Assembly: GCA_028280565.1 (NCBI GenBank)
Contig: JANQLQ010000194.1
Location: 1 to 34,608, forward strand
Direction of reading: 5' to 3'
Origin: Fulvivirga sp.
GTDB taxonomy: Bacteria > Bacteroidota > Bacteroidia > Cytophagales > Cyclobacteriaceae
DNA length: 34,608 nucleotides
Part shown: one piece after another, positions 16,906 to 25,270 of the stretch
How the letters are laid out: every line of letters begins with the position of its first letter
Numbering within the stretch: the stretch's first letter is position 1
Notes under the pieces: generated by a model
Databases searched by the model: none
What the model was told of the DNA's origin: nothing
What the model saw: the letters and a program-made list of their open reading frames with translations, nothing else
Made by a program: the position numbers and the translations under genes

Positions 16906-17577
16906 CTAGAATTTTACAAGCTCTTGGTAAAGCCTTACGATCGGCAGTCCCATCACGTTAAAGTAGGAGCCTTCAATGCGATCAATGTAAAATACGGGAG
17001 GGTTCGGGCTAAGGTGGGCAGTAACTTCTTTATAGAAGTTAGTTAAACTATTTTCTCGGAGATATTGGTCCTCTGCATCGGAGAGAAGATTCGTGCCGGG
17101 TTTTATGCATTCTTGAATACCATAGGCACCCGCTTTATCAAATGGGCGAAATGTTGAAATGTAATCACAGATCACCTGGTCCGTGAGTGTTTGGAAATAA
17201 ACCTTGGTGACCTCGTCAAAAGTCACCTGTTTATCGTGGCTGGTCAGGCAAATACCCGTGTTTACGTCATGCACTGTGCCTGAAAGCACAGATAACATTT
17301 CTCGGGCCTCGGACTCATCCCGTGGTTTGCCCAATATTTTATTTTCATGGATGACGGTCGTGTCCGCGGTAACCAGTATGGATCCATCCTGTTGTGGTGG
17401 AAAAGCCGATGCTTTTTTTTGCGCTAAAAATGAGGCTACTGCCGTGGGTTTTAACGTATTTGGATAATCTTCTGGTACCTCTTTCGTTTGAGTTTTGAAA
17501 GAGGGCACGATAGCCTTAAGCAGGCTCCTCCTCCTCGGTGATTTAGAAGCAAGAATAATCGGGCGGCTGAAATTCAT
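16906..17577 (-). CDS. maf: Maf-family nucleotide pyrophosphatase
   Basis: A 223-residue protein from the ATG at 17577. The frame extends upstream to a GTG at 17607, but the ATG starts just before the conserved RPIILASKSPRRRSLL. Other family signatures are TADTTVIHENKILGKP (with the catalytic Asp) and FDKAGAYGIQE. Maf proteins hydrolyse dTTP, UTP or modified nucleotides to monophosphates, probably cleaning the nucleotide pool; a link to septum inhibition is known in Bacillus. The start lies inside the end of the DUF1015 gene (35-base overlap), pointing to a shared transcript. Confidence 0.93.
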   Translation of the reverse strand: MNFSRPIILASKSPRRRSLLKAIVPSFKTQTKEVPEDYPNTLKPTAVASFLAQKKASAFPPQQDGSILVTADTTVIHENKILGKPRDESEAREMLSVLSGTVHDVNTGICLTSHDKQVTFDEVTKVYFQTLTDQVICDYISTFRPFDKAGAYGIQECIKPGTNLLSDAEDQYLRENSLTNFYKEVTAHLSPNPPVFYIDRIEGSYFNVMGLPIVRLYQELVKF

Positions 17578-18835
17578 CCTCTTGAATGGAACTAAATAAG
17601 AACCCACAAATTACTTTAGGGTAAAAAAAGGTGGATTTTTGAGGCAGGGTATAGCCGCTGTAGCATACCTTTTTTACTTCCTCCATAGAAATATCATTAG
17701 TGATCAAGGCTAGCTGGGCCTCCTCACGGATCACCTTAGCCAGGCAATCGCTGAAACTCCTATCAAATTCAATGTTTTCCGAGGCACGCTGGTTTTTTCC
17801 CGGAATACCCAAGGCCTTTTCAATGATAAAATAATGCATCACCGTCAGGTCCAGTTGTTTCACCTCTTCCGGGAATTGCCACTTCAACGTTTCGACCCTC
17901 CCTGGTTTCAACCGTATTTTATAGGCATTCTCTTTAAAAAGCAGCCCAAAAGCCCATTTTTTACCCAAAATGATCTCGTTGATCATATGTGCATCTTCAA
18001 CAGGTTTGATCGTGAAGTCCTCTTCCAGCTTTTCTAACAGCTTCTCTTCGCTGATGGGAGGAAGTCCCTTGATCAAACGATGAGTAGGCATGATGCGCAG
18101 ATCTTCGGCCTCTGTATTCGTGAGAAACATCATATGATAATGATAACCTTCCTGCCCGGTGCTGTCAGCGGATAGGCTCATCATCTTCTTCTTGTACATC
18201 AATGATCCTTCATACCTGTGGTGGCCATCCGCCAGTATGATCTTCTTGTTGCGCAGTACGCTCATGAATCGCTGGATTACAGCAGCATCATGTATGACAC
18301 TGAGCACATCCCTGACCCCTTGATAATCTTCTGTCTCATAGATCGGGTTTCGCATGCTTTCATCCATGTATCGCTCCAACTCAAAAGATGGGTCCGTGTA
18401 CAGACCGTGTGTGGGGCTCACGTTGAGTTGGGTCTTTTCAAGAATACTGATACGATCATTTACTGCCTTTGGTATCGTGTTCTCATGTCGTAGGAGAACA
18501 TTATCTGGCCAATCGTAGGCTCTTATGTTACAAATAAACCCTTTTCTACAGTATTCTTTGTCACTCCCTGCCAGGGAGAAGTATTGATAATAAACATAAA
18601 TTCCAGGCAGGGCGTCTAACTCCAAGGTGCCATCTTGTTTCCATTGAGATAAAAGGGTATAGGCCTCATCCGCACTATTAGGAACGGACAAATGAATGCT
18701 GTTCAGTGGGTTTTGATAGAGCTTATCTCTTTGTTTTTTTGATACTACATCAAAGAGAGGGGAGGTTAACTCCCCAATCTCTGCTGATAATTCACTATTA
18801 AATTTCCATGCCCTCAAAGGCCTTATTTCCGCCAT
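17543..18835 (-). CDS. DUF1015 family protein
   Basis: A 430-residue cytoplasmic protein of the DUF1015 family, recognisable by IRPLRAWKF at the N-terminus, IYVYYQYF near residue 80, ILADGHHRYE near residue 205 and FDRSFSDCLA near residue 365. The function is not established. In many Bacteroidota such genes lie near phosphoserine aminotransferase and phosphoglycerate dehydrogenase, but no such neighbours are present here. It follows biotin carboxylase by 69 bases and overlaps maf, so the three may form one minus-strand operon. Its start ATG is preceded by an A-rich leader. Confidence 0.9.
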   Translation of the reverse strand: MAEIRPLRAWKFNSELSAEIGELTSPLFDVVSKKQRDKLYQNPLNSIHLSVPNSADEAYTLLSQWKQDGTLELDALPGIYVYYQYFSLAGSDKEYCRKGFICNIRAYDWPDNVLLRHENTIPKAVNDRISILEKTQLNVSPTHGLYTDPSFELERYMDESMRNPIYETEDYQGVRDVLSVIHDAAVIQRFMSVLRNKKIILADGHHRYEGSLMYKKKMMSLSADSTGQEGYHYHMMFLTNTEAEDLRIMPTHRLIKGLPPISEEKLLEKLEEDFTIKPVEDAHMINEIILGKKWAFGLLFKENAYKIRLKPGRVETLKWQFPEEVKQLDLTVMHYFIIEKALGIPGKNQRASENIEFDRSFSDCLAKVIREEAQLALITNDISMEEVKKVCYSGYTLPQKSTFFYPKVICGFLFSSIQEDEFQPPDYSCF

Positions 18836-18904
18836 TTCTTAAAGTTTTGTCCCCTTCTAAAAGGTATCCTGCCAGGGTGTCATCTTGTACCTTGTGCCTT
18901 GCTA

Positions 18905-20404
18905 TTAACTATGCATCCACTTTCGTTTTTGCCATTTGTTTTCTGAGATCGCATGGTTTTCTCCTTTAGGACCAGGTTTGGCCTTGTTAACCAAAGATGC
19001 ACCCAAGACCGCCGCTATCTCCGATTCAGCGTCTATTTCAGTACTTTTTAACACATCGGGTGTAAAATACTTTTCAACGAATTTCGTGTTGAAATTACCG
19101 CTTCTAAAGGCCTCATGCTGAAGTACATAGGTGCCGAATTCCAGCGTGTTTTCTATACCGGAAATTTCATATTCTTCGATAGCTCTCAACATACGGTCCA
19201 TGGCTTTTTCACGATTTTCTGCGTAGGTGACCAATTTGGCGATCATAGGGTCATAATAAATGGGAATGTCCATACCTTGCTCAAAACCGTCATCCACGCG
19301 CACGCCGGGTCCTTGGGGCCTCACGTATTGGTTTAGTCTCCCGATATCAGGGAGAAAGTTGTTTTTCGGATCTTCAGCGTACACACGAAGTTCAAAGGCG
19401 TGCCCTTTGAAGGCCAGGTCTTCTTGTTTGAAAGGCAATTCGCGTCCCTCGGCAATTTTTATTTGTTCTTTGACTAGGTCTATTCCCGTGATTTCCTCTG
19501 TTACAGGGTGCTCCACCTGTAGTCGGGTATTCATTTCAAGGAAATAAAAATTAAGCTGATCATCAACGATAAACTCCACGGTGCCTGCCCCGTAGTAATT
19601 ACAGGCCTTGGCCACACCTACAGCAGCCTCTCCCATGGCCTTGCGCACTTCGGGAGTTAAAACGGAGGAAGGGGCCTCTTCTACCACTTTTTGGTGACGG
19701 CGTTGGATGGAGCATTCTCTCTCGAACAAATGCACTACATTGCCATGCTCGTCTCCTAATACTTGGAATTCTATGTGCCTGGGTGAAGTGATGAACTTTT
19801 CCACGAACACATCACCATCTCCAAAAGCCGATTTCGCTTCACTGACGGCACGTTCCATTTGTGATTCAAATTCAGAAGGGTCTTCAACAATCCGCATCCC
19901 TTTTCCCCCACCGCCTGCGCTGGCTTTGATCAGTACGGGGTAGCCGATCTCTTCGGCTATGCGTTTTGATTCTTCCACATCGGTGATCGAATGATCCACA
20001 CCCGGCACTAAGGGAACATCGTATTTACTTACTGCTGCTTTAGCGGCAAGCTTACTTCCCATAGTTTCAATGGCTTCGGGGCTCGGACCTATAAATTTTA
20101 CGCCATTTTCTTCGGCCAGCCGGGCAAAGGCTGCGTTTTCAGAAAGGAATCCATACCCGGGATGCACCGCATCCACGTTCAACTTTTTGCATACTTTGAT
20201 AATCTCATCCCCGCCCAGGTAGGATTGCGCGGAAGGTGGCGGGCCGATACATACCGCTTCATCAGCATACCGTACATGCAACGCATTGCGGTCTGCTTCA
20301 CTGAAAATAGCGACAGTTTTTATACCCATTTCACGAGCGGTACGCATGACCCGAAGCGCTATTTCGCCTCTATTGGCGACCAGTATTTTGTTGATTTTTT
20401 TCAT
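18905..20404 (-). CDS. accC: biotin carboxylase subunit of acetyl- or acyl-CoA carboxylase
   Basis: A 499-residue ATP-grasp enzyme that carboxylates biotin on the carrier protein with ATP and bicarbonate, the first step of malonyl-CoA (or methylmalonyl-CoA) formation. Clear landmarks are KILVANRGEIALRVMRTA, HPGYGFLSENAAFA, KASAGGGGKGMRIV (ATP-binding glycine loop), the EMNTRLQVEHPVTEEITGIDLV signature and the C-terminal domain with GHAFELRVYAEDP. It is about 50 residues longer than E. coli AccC, with a Lys-rich tail and no biotin-attachment MKM motif. The carrier and carboxyltransferase genes are not nearby. It may serve fatty-acid synthesis or a propionyl-CoA carboxylase. Confidence 0.93.
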   Translation of the reverse strand: MKKINKILVANRGEIALRVMRTAREMGIKTVAIFSEADRNALHVRYADEAVCIGPPPSAQSYLGGDEIIKVCKKLNVDAVHPGYGFLSENAAFARLAEENGVKFIGPSPEAIETMGSKLAAKAAVSKYDVPLVPGVDHSITDVEESKRIAEEIGYPVLIKASAGGGGKGMRIVEDPSEFESQMERAVSEAKSAFGDGDVFVEKFITSPRHIEFQVLGDEHGNVVHLFERECSIQRRHQKVVEEAPSSVLTPEVRKAMGEAAVGVAKACNYYGAGTVEFIVDDQLNFYFLEMNTRLQVEHPVTEEITGIDLVKEQIKIAEGRELPFKQEDLAFKGHAFELRVYAEDPKNNFLPDIGRLNQYVRPQGPGVRVDDGFEQGMDIPIYYDPMIAKLVTYAENREKAMDRMLRAIEEYEISGIENTLEFGTYVLQHEAFRSGNFNTKFVEKYFTPDVLKSTEIDAESEIAAVLGASLVNKAKPGPKGENHAISENKWQKRKWMHS

Positions 20405-20511
20405 AGAGGAGGGAGATAAGGTTGTTTATACAATGCTACTTAATAAATTCATCTTTTCGAAATGACCCCCTGATAAATGAAATGGTACTTTTACAAGAGA
20501 CTTAATAGTGT

Positions 20512-20519
20512 TAGATTTG
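20512..20519 (+). promoter_or_regulatory. Bacteroidota -7 box for the alpha-oxoamine synthase gene
   Basis: TAGATTTG matches TAnnTTTG and lies 38 bases before the GTG start, a sensible distance for a short leader. No clear -33 TTG is seen. Confidence 0.45.
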
Positions 20520-20557
20520 TGTGTTTTTTGGAAGACTAACATAACAATAAATTAACA

Positions 20558-21805
20558 GTGGATATTTTTGATAAACTACGCGTTGAAGAGGGGGCCCTGG
20601 GGCAGCATTCACATTTGCCAAAGGATTATTTCATGTTTCCCAAATTGGAAGGAGAAATAGCTCCACGTATGCGATTTAATGGAAAAGAGGTCCTGACCTG
20701 GAGTTTAAATAACTACCTGGGGCTGGCCAATCATCCTGAGATCAGGAAGGTAGACGCACAAGCGGCTGCAGACTGGGGTTTAGCCTATCCAATGGGGGCA
20801 CGTATGATGTCGGGAAATTCCGTACATCATATCGAGCTAGAGGAAAGATTAGCCGAATTCATCGATAAGGAAGCCGTGATGTTGCTAAACTATGGCTACC
20901 AGGGGGTACTCTCTATTATTGATGCTGTAGTGGATCGGAAGGACGTGATCGTGTATGACGCAGAGTCGCATGCCTGTATTATCGATGGTGTCCGGCTGCA
21001 TATGGGAAAACGCTTTGTGTTCCCCCACAACAATATCGAGAACCTCGAAAAACAATTGCAAAGGGCTGAGAAGATAACCGAAGAAACCCAAGGAGGTATT
21101 TTGGTCATTACCGAAGGGGTCTTTGGCATGTCAGGGAATATGGGCAAACTTCGAGAGATCGTGGCGCTAAAAGAGAAATACCAATTCCGGTTGTTAGTAG
21201 ATGATGCCCATGGTTTCGGAACTATGGGTGAAACCGGTGCCGGCACGGGTGAGAAACTGGGAGTCCAGGATGATATTGATATTTACTTCTCTACGTTTGC
21301 CAAATCTATGGCTAGCATAGGCGCTTTTGTGGGAGGGGTAAAACCTATAGTCGACTACCTACGGTATACGATGAGATCACAGATCTTTGCCAAAACCTTG
21401 CCGATGCCACTGGTGATAGGAGCTATAAAAAGATTGGAATTACTGAAAACCCGACCCGAGCTTAAAAATAACCTTTGGAAAATCGTAAACGCCTTACAGT
21501 CAGGACTTAAAGAGCATGGCTTCGATATTGGTACAACCCAGTCGCCGGTCACTCCTGTACTATTCCATGGTGGAATAGGAGAAGGCGCTAACATGGCCAT
21601 GGACCTCCGCGAGAACTACAACATATTTTGTTCGATGGTCATCTACCCTGTGGTGCCTAAAGATGTGATCATGCTACGCCTGATCCCGACGGCTGTACAT
21701 ACCCTCGAAGATGTCAGCGAGACCATCAAAGCTTTCGCCGCTGTCAAGCATAAACTGGATACTGGTGTTTATAAACGGGAGGAAATAATTGCAGTCACAA
21801 AGTAA
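20558..21805 (+). CDS. alpha-oxoamine synthase, probably serine palmitoyltransferase-like
   Basis: A 415-residue pyridoxal-phosphate enzyme of fold type I. It starts with GTG (no ATG fits nearby). Family landmarks are WSLNNYLGLANHP, the cofactor-stacking His138 in ESHAC, LLVDDAHGFGTMG with Asp216 and His218, and the Schiff-base Lys249 in STFAKSMASIGAF. Such enzymes condense an amino acid with an acyl-CoA: 8-amino-7-oxononanoate synthase, 2-amino-3-ketobutyrate ligase or serine palmitoyltransferase. The Lys context and the phylum's known sphingolipids favour serine palmitoyltransferase, the first step of sphingoid-base synthesis. This is inference; no other sphingolipid gene lies nearby. Confidence 0.8.
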   Translation: MDIFDKLRVEEGALGQHSHLPKDYFMFPKLEGEIAPRMRFNGKEVLTWSLNNYLGLANHPEIRKVDAQAAADWGLAYPMGARMMSGNSVHHIELEERLAEFIDKEAVMLLNYGYQGVLSIIDAVVDRKDVIVYDAESHACIIDGVRLHMGKRFVFPHNNIENLEKQLQRAEKITEETQGGILVITEGVFGMSGNMGKLREIVALKEKYQFRLLVDDAHGFGTMGETGAGTGEKLGVQDDIDIYFSTFAKSMASIGAFVGGVKPIVDYLRYTMRSQIFAKTLPMPLVIGAIKRLELLKTRPELKNNLWKIVNALQSGLKEHGFDIGTTQSPVTPVLFHGGIGEGANMAMDLRENYNIFCSMVIYPVVPKDVIMLRLIPTAVHTLEDVSETIKAFAAVKHKLDTGVYKREEIIAVTK

Positions 21806-21904
21806 AAAAAAGTCGGTTTTTCGTTAAATTATAAACATTTTGACTATATTGCCGGCTCATTCTAAAACTGAAAAAATTTCAATAACCTTAAAATTCTATT
21901 AAGT

Positions 21905-22081
21905 ATGAACAGACATGACGAACTCAAAAACTTAGTACAAGCGTTGGAGGCTGACTTTGAAAAATTCTATGATAAAGGTAACAATGCCGCTGGAACTCGA
22001 GTAAGAAAGGGGATGCAGGATCTTAAAAATATAGCACAAGAAATTCGAGTACAAGTACAAGATATTAAGAACAAAGATTAA
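21905..22081 (+). CDS. histone H1-like small protein
   Basis: A 58-residue protein starting at ATG 21905 and ending TAA at 22079-22081. It begins MNRHDELKNLVQALEADF and continues with FYDKGNNAAGTRVRKGMQDL, ending KNKD. It matches the short histone H1-like family I know from Bacteroidota in length and in the GNNAAGTRVRKGMQ core. It is helical, charged and probably binds DNA or the nucleoid; the detailed role is unproved. It is an independent transcript or follows the alpha-oxoamine synthase by 99 bases. A good terminator comes 22 bases after its stop. Confidence 0.88.
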   Translation: MNRHDELKNLVQALEADFEKFYDKGNNAAGTRVRKGMQDLKNIAQEIRVQVQDIKNKD

Positions 22082-22103
22082 TTTTTCAAATCTTAATGAT
22101 ATT

Positions 22104-22132
22104 AAAGGGGATGCATTTTGTATCCCTTTTTT
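22104..22132 (+). terminator. terminator after the H1-like gene
   Basis: A 9-bp stem, AAAGGGGAT at 22104-22112 and ATCCCTTTT at 22122-22130 with one G-T pair, encloses a 9-base loop and is followed by further T. It lies between convergent genes. Confidence 0.75.
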
Positions 22133-22180
22133 GTTTGTCTCTATCTTAACCCGGGTATAGCCTCTACACGTGCAGACCTG

Positions 22181-22582
22181 CTATTGGTAAAGTGTAGTCA
22201 CCTCGATACGATTGCCACCGGGATCTAAAGTCTCGAATTCGTAATATCCATCACCGGTTTTTCTAGGGCCGCTAAGAATTGGGAACCCGGCCAATTCCAG
22301 TTCCTTAGCCTTTTCATTGACTTCCTGCATAGTTTTCACCCCGAAGGCCAGGTGGATGATACCGAGATGCTGTTGATGCACCGTATCGTTTTTAGTAGGA
22401 GGTATCCCAGGCATCTTCATGATCTCCAAGCGTGCACCGCTTTCGAAGGATAAAAAATAGCTTTCAAAGTTCTTGGAACGGTTGATATACTTTTCGTTAG
22501 GACGGCCCTTAAAGAACTGGGAATAGTAATTTTTAAGTGCTTCAAGATCGTCCGTCCAGATGGCGACATGTTCGATATTCAT
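22181..22582 (-). CDS. VOC-family (glyoxalase/dioxygenase-fold) protein
   Basis: A 133-residue single-module protein of the vicinal-oxygen-chelate superfamily. The likely metal ligands sit at the usual places: His5 in IEHVAIW, Glu53 in RLEIM, His77 in IIHLAF and Glu127 in RIEVT. The layout is like glyoxalase I (detoxifying methylglyoxal with a thiol) or other small lyases, but the substrate cannot be fixed from sequence. It follows the AraC gene by 26 bases on the same strand, so the regulator probably controls it together with, or instead of, the divergent transporter. Confidence 0.85.
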   Translation of the reverse strand: MNIEHVAIWTDDLEALKNYYSQFFKGRPNEKYINRSKNFESYFLSFESGARLEIMKMPGIPPTKNDTVHQQHLGIIHLAFGVKTMQEVNEKAKELELAGFPILSGPRKTGDGYYEFETLDPGGNRIEVTTLYQ

Positions 22583-22608
22583 GTGATTTTGGTTATAAAG
22601 TGGTGAAA

Positions 22609-23475
22609 CTAACGTGCTAAGATCTTCTCGAATCCCGATTTGTACGAGGTAGGATTCGTGCCTACAATCTTTTTGAATTGCCTGTTAAAGTAAGATACGT
22701 TTTGAAAACCGCATTTATAGCTGATCTCTGAAAAGGAGTACGATCCTTCCATGATCAATTGACAAGCGTAAGAAATGCGAAATTCATTGAGGAACTCGGT
22801 AAATTTCTTTTCCGTAGTACGTTTAAAAAAGCGACAAAAGGCCGGGAGCGTCATGTTTATATGCTGGGCGATCTCCCCAGGTGAGATCTCCTTTGCAAAA
22901 TGCTCCTCCACATAAGTATAGACCTTGTTGATCCGGTCATAATCTACTTCTTTGATCAGCAGGGAAGACTGGTCCGCTCCTAGCAATATGTAGTCCTTCG
23001 TTTTCGATAACTCTTGCAAGAGCTTTAGGAAAGCAATGAACCGCTCAAACCCATGAAGTTGATACAGGCCCACCAACTTATCAGCCAGCTGGCATCGTAT
23101 ACTATTGCCGAAAGAGATCCCTTGACGTGATCGTTGCAACAATTTATGTACTTGGTCCATTTCAGGGATGCTCCAAAGCCCTGTACCGGCAAAATCTTCA
23201 TTGAATTGTATAACCACCTCCATATTGCTCTTGTAAATATTATTGCTAAGCGAAGAGTGAGGTACATTAGGGCCCAGCAAGACCAGGTCCCCATCGGTGT
23301 AAGTAGAGATCATTTTACCTACATGACGTTTGCCATGACCGTTTTTGATGTATACCAGCTCATATTCCGGGTGTATGTGCCAAAAAGGCATACAACAAAT
23401 ATGCTCTGAGTAATAAGTCCTTACTGTGAAAGAGCTCCCAAAACTTTTATCAATTTTTTCGTAAAGTGGTTTCAC
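22609..23475 (-). CDS. AraC-family transcriptional regulator
   Basis: A 288-residue protein. The N-terminal half (HIHPEYELVYIKNGHGKRHVG, then DLVLLGPNVPHSSLSN) is a cupin-like sensor domain. The last 100 residues carry the two helix-turn-helix motifs of AraC proteins, with ISPGEIAQHINMTLPAFCRFFKR and FSEISYKCGFQNVSYFNRQFK. Translation starts at a GTG; an in-frame TAG lies seven codons upstream and no ATG fits. It is divergent from the MFS transporter gene with a 126-base gap, and it precedes the VOC gene. I infer that it regulates one or both in response to a small molecule, perhaps a sugar. Confidence 0.92.
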   Translation of the reverse strand: MKPLYEKIDKSFGSSFTVRTYYSEHICCMPFWHIHPEYELVYIKNGHGKRHVGKMISTYTDGDLVLLGPNVPHSSLSNNIYKSNMEVVIQFNEDFAGTGLWSIPEMDQVHKLLQRSRQGISFGNSIRCQLADKLVGLYQLHGFERFIAFLKLLQELSKTKDYILLGADQSSLLIKEVDYDRINKVYTYVEEHFAKEISPGEIAQHINMTLPAFCRFFKRTTEKKFTEFLNEFRISYACQLIMEGSYSFSEISYKCGFQNVSYFNRQFKKIVGTNPTSYKSGFEKILAR

Positions 23476-23567
23476 GCAGCGTAGGGTTTGTTCCTAATTT
23501 ACACTGAATTTATAGAAAAGGTCTAAACAGGGTTAATGAAGTTCAAGGATTGGATAATAACGTGATA

Positions 23568-23597
23568 TTGGAGACGGCTATTATCCCGCTATTTTTG
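23568..23597 (+). promoter_or_regulatory. Bacteroidota-type promoter at the MFS start
   Basis: TTG at 23568-23570 and TATTTTTG at 23590-23597 are separated by 19 bases, fitting the phylum's -33/-7 pattern (TTG and TAnnTTTG). The ATG at 23602 is only four bases beyond the box, so a transcript from here would be leaderless or nearly so. Confidence 0.45.
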
Positions 23598-23601
23598 GAC
23601 C

Positions 23602-24771
23602 ATGATCAGGAGGTTATATATCTACGTAAACAATCCCGTTCATCTCAGCGCAGGATGCACTTTTTTTATCTTAGGCACCCTATTTTCCTTCTGGGTGACG
23701 CGGATCCCGGGAGTAAAGGAAAAGCTGGAGCTATCTGATGGGGCTCTTGGGATTGCGCTTTTTTTCATACCCTTAGGCGCCATTATCTCTATGCTGGTCA
23801 GTGCAAGGATGATACATACCATTGGTGAAGGTAAAACTACTCTTTATGCGTTGTTATTTTTTTGCATGGTCATTTTGGCGCCGGTGATGGCGGTTGACTT
23901 TATTTCGCTATGTGTGGCACTTTTCTTCCTTGGGTTCAGTATGGGATGGCTGGATATTGCCATGAATGCCGTGGTGAATACCATAGAGAAAAAAGAAATG
24001 ATCAGCATCATGTCTACCACGCATGGATTTTACAGTTTGGGAGGCATCGCAGGAGGAGGCATAGGGGGGCTTTTAGCCGGGCTTGGAGTAAACCCAATTT
24101 TACATTTTACCGTTTCAGGACTGATAGTTTTACTTGTAGCCTTATTATTTATTCGTAAGCATGTAGGCGATATTCGTGATGACAAAACCCGCGATCCAGT
24201 GCCATTGTTCGCCTTGCCCAGGGCCCCGGTAATGGGGCTGGCGGTCATCGCCTTTTGTGTCATGATCGGGGAGGGGGCTGTAGCGGATTGGAGCACGGTC
24301 TACTTGGATGAGTTCTTAAGCTCCGGGGCCATGCTGGCAGGCCTGGGATATGCTGGTTTTTCACTGACGATGACTTTGGGACGTTTTAACGGGGACTATT
24401 ACATCCAAAAACACGGACGCTCAAAAGTGATTTTATTCGGCATAACCGTAGCGATTGCCGGTATACTCCTACTCTTGACCGCTAAAATTGCCTGGGTGAT
24501 CATAGGTTTTACGTTGGTGGGTATGGGGTATTCTTGTATCATCCCTGTCCTGTTTAGCTCCGCTGCCAAAGTAGTGGGAATAAACCCTGCCTATGGGTTA
24601 GCATCGGTAGCGAGTGCCGGGTATTTTGGCTTTTTGATTGGCCCGGTCATTATCGGGTTGATCGCAGAAATGTACGGACTCAACAATAGTTTTTTATTGT
24701 TGTTGCTATTGACCCTGGTTGCCTTGGCCTGGGCCAAGCGATCGTTTAATGCAACTGCTCAAAAGAAATAA
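23602..24771 (+). CDS. MFS transporter, YbjJ/FucP-like
   Basis: A 389-residue inner-membrane protein with about 12 hydrophobic segments. The N-terminal portion SAGCTFFILGTLFSFWVTRIPGVKEKL followed by LSDGALGIALFF is typical of the YbjJ-like branch of the major facilitator superfamily, and FFLGFSMGWLDIAMNAVVN matches the fourth-fifth helix signature of the fucose-permease-related group. The substrate is unknown; a sugar or related small molecule is plausible. It diverges from the AraC gene, which suggests that gene regulates it. The frame upstream of 23602 has no good start. Confidence 0.85.
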   Translation: MIRRLYIYVNNPVHLSAGCTFFILGTLFSFWVTRIPGVKEKLELSDGALGIALFFIPLGAIISMLVSARMIHTIGEGKTTLYALLFFCMVILAPVMAVDFISLCVALFFLGFSMGWLDIAMNAVVNTIEKKEMISIMSTTHGFYSLGGIAGGGIGGLLAGLGVNPILHFTVSGLIVLLVALLFIRKHVGDIRDDKTRDPVPLFALPRAPVMGLAVIAFCVMIGEGAVADWSTVYLDEFLSSGAMLAGLGYAGFSLTMTLGRFNGDYYIQKHGRSKVILFGITVAIAGILLLLTAKIAWVIIGFTLVGMGYSCIIPVLFSSAAKVVGINPAYGLASVASAGYFGFLIGPVIIGLIAEMYGLNNSFLLLLLLTLVALAWAKRSFNATAQKK

Positions 24772-24832
24772 ATCTACCCTTTGTGGGTAAGAGAATAGGG
24801 AATAAGTGGATAAAGAAAAGACCTTTTGTAGA

Positions 24833-25258
24833 TCAATTTTCGGCTGGATCTTCCCCGGATAGATCGTCCCCTAGCCCGTTGTCTTGACCTCCTGTATTTG
24901 AAGCGGGATCTAGGTCTATCTCCTCGCTGGGAGAGGAATCCTCCAATCCTTCTACACCTCCTAGGTCAATACCGGGTATGGATTGTTGTTCTTGGGCTCG
25001 GTCTATAAACTCATCCGTTACCCCGGGAGTTTCATTAGCAATGAAGTTTGTGCCCATACTTAAAACAAAAACAGCTATGATCAAGCCCCACGTCAGCTTT
25101 TCAAGGAGATCACCTGTCTTTTTCACACCGATCATGTTGCTGGCCCCGGAACCCCCGAATTGGCTGGTGAGTCCACCGCCTTTGGAATTTTGTGCTAAAA
25201 TGACCAATACCAAAAGTATCGATGCCAATATGATCAAACTTAATATGAGTGCAAACAT
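24833..25258 (-). CDS. secG: preprotein translocase subunit SecG
   Basis: A 141-residue inner-membrane protein. Two membrane helices (about residues 3-22 and 56-75) flank the conserved loop AQNSKGGGLTSQFGGSGAS, the SecG signature. SecG supports SecYEG-driven export. The C-terminal tail (residues 85-141) is unusually long and acidic, with many Asp, Glu, Ser and Gly; such tails occur in Bacteroidota members. It is the last gene of the minus-strand cluster, 12 bases after the lysine-rich protein, in the arrangement usual for the phylum. Confidence 0.93.
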   Translation of the reverse strand: MFALILSLIILASILLVLVILAQNSKGGGLTSQFGGSGASNMIGVKKTGDLLEKLTWGLIIAVFVLSMGTNFIANETPGVTDEFIDRAQEQQSIPGIDLGGVEGLEDSSPSEEIDLDPASNTGGQDNGLGDDLSGEDPAEN

Positions 25259-25270
25259 GATCTGACCCTC

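Noticed and set aside
23550-23738. Open frame starting at 23550 overlapping the MFS start
   Set aside because: It is in another frame, ends early, and has no family resemblance; the MFS frame explains the region.
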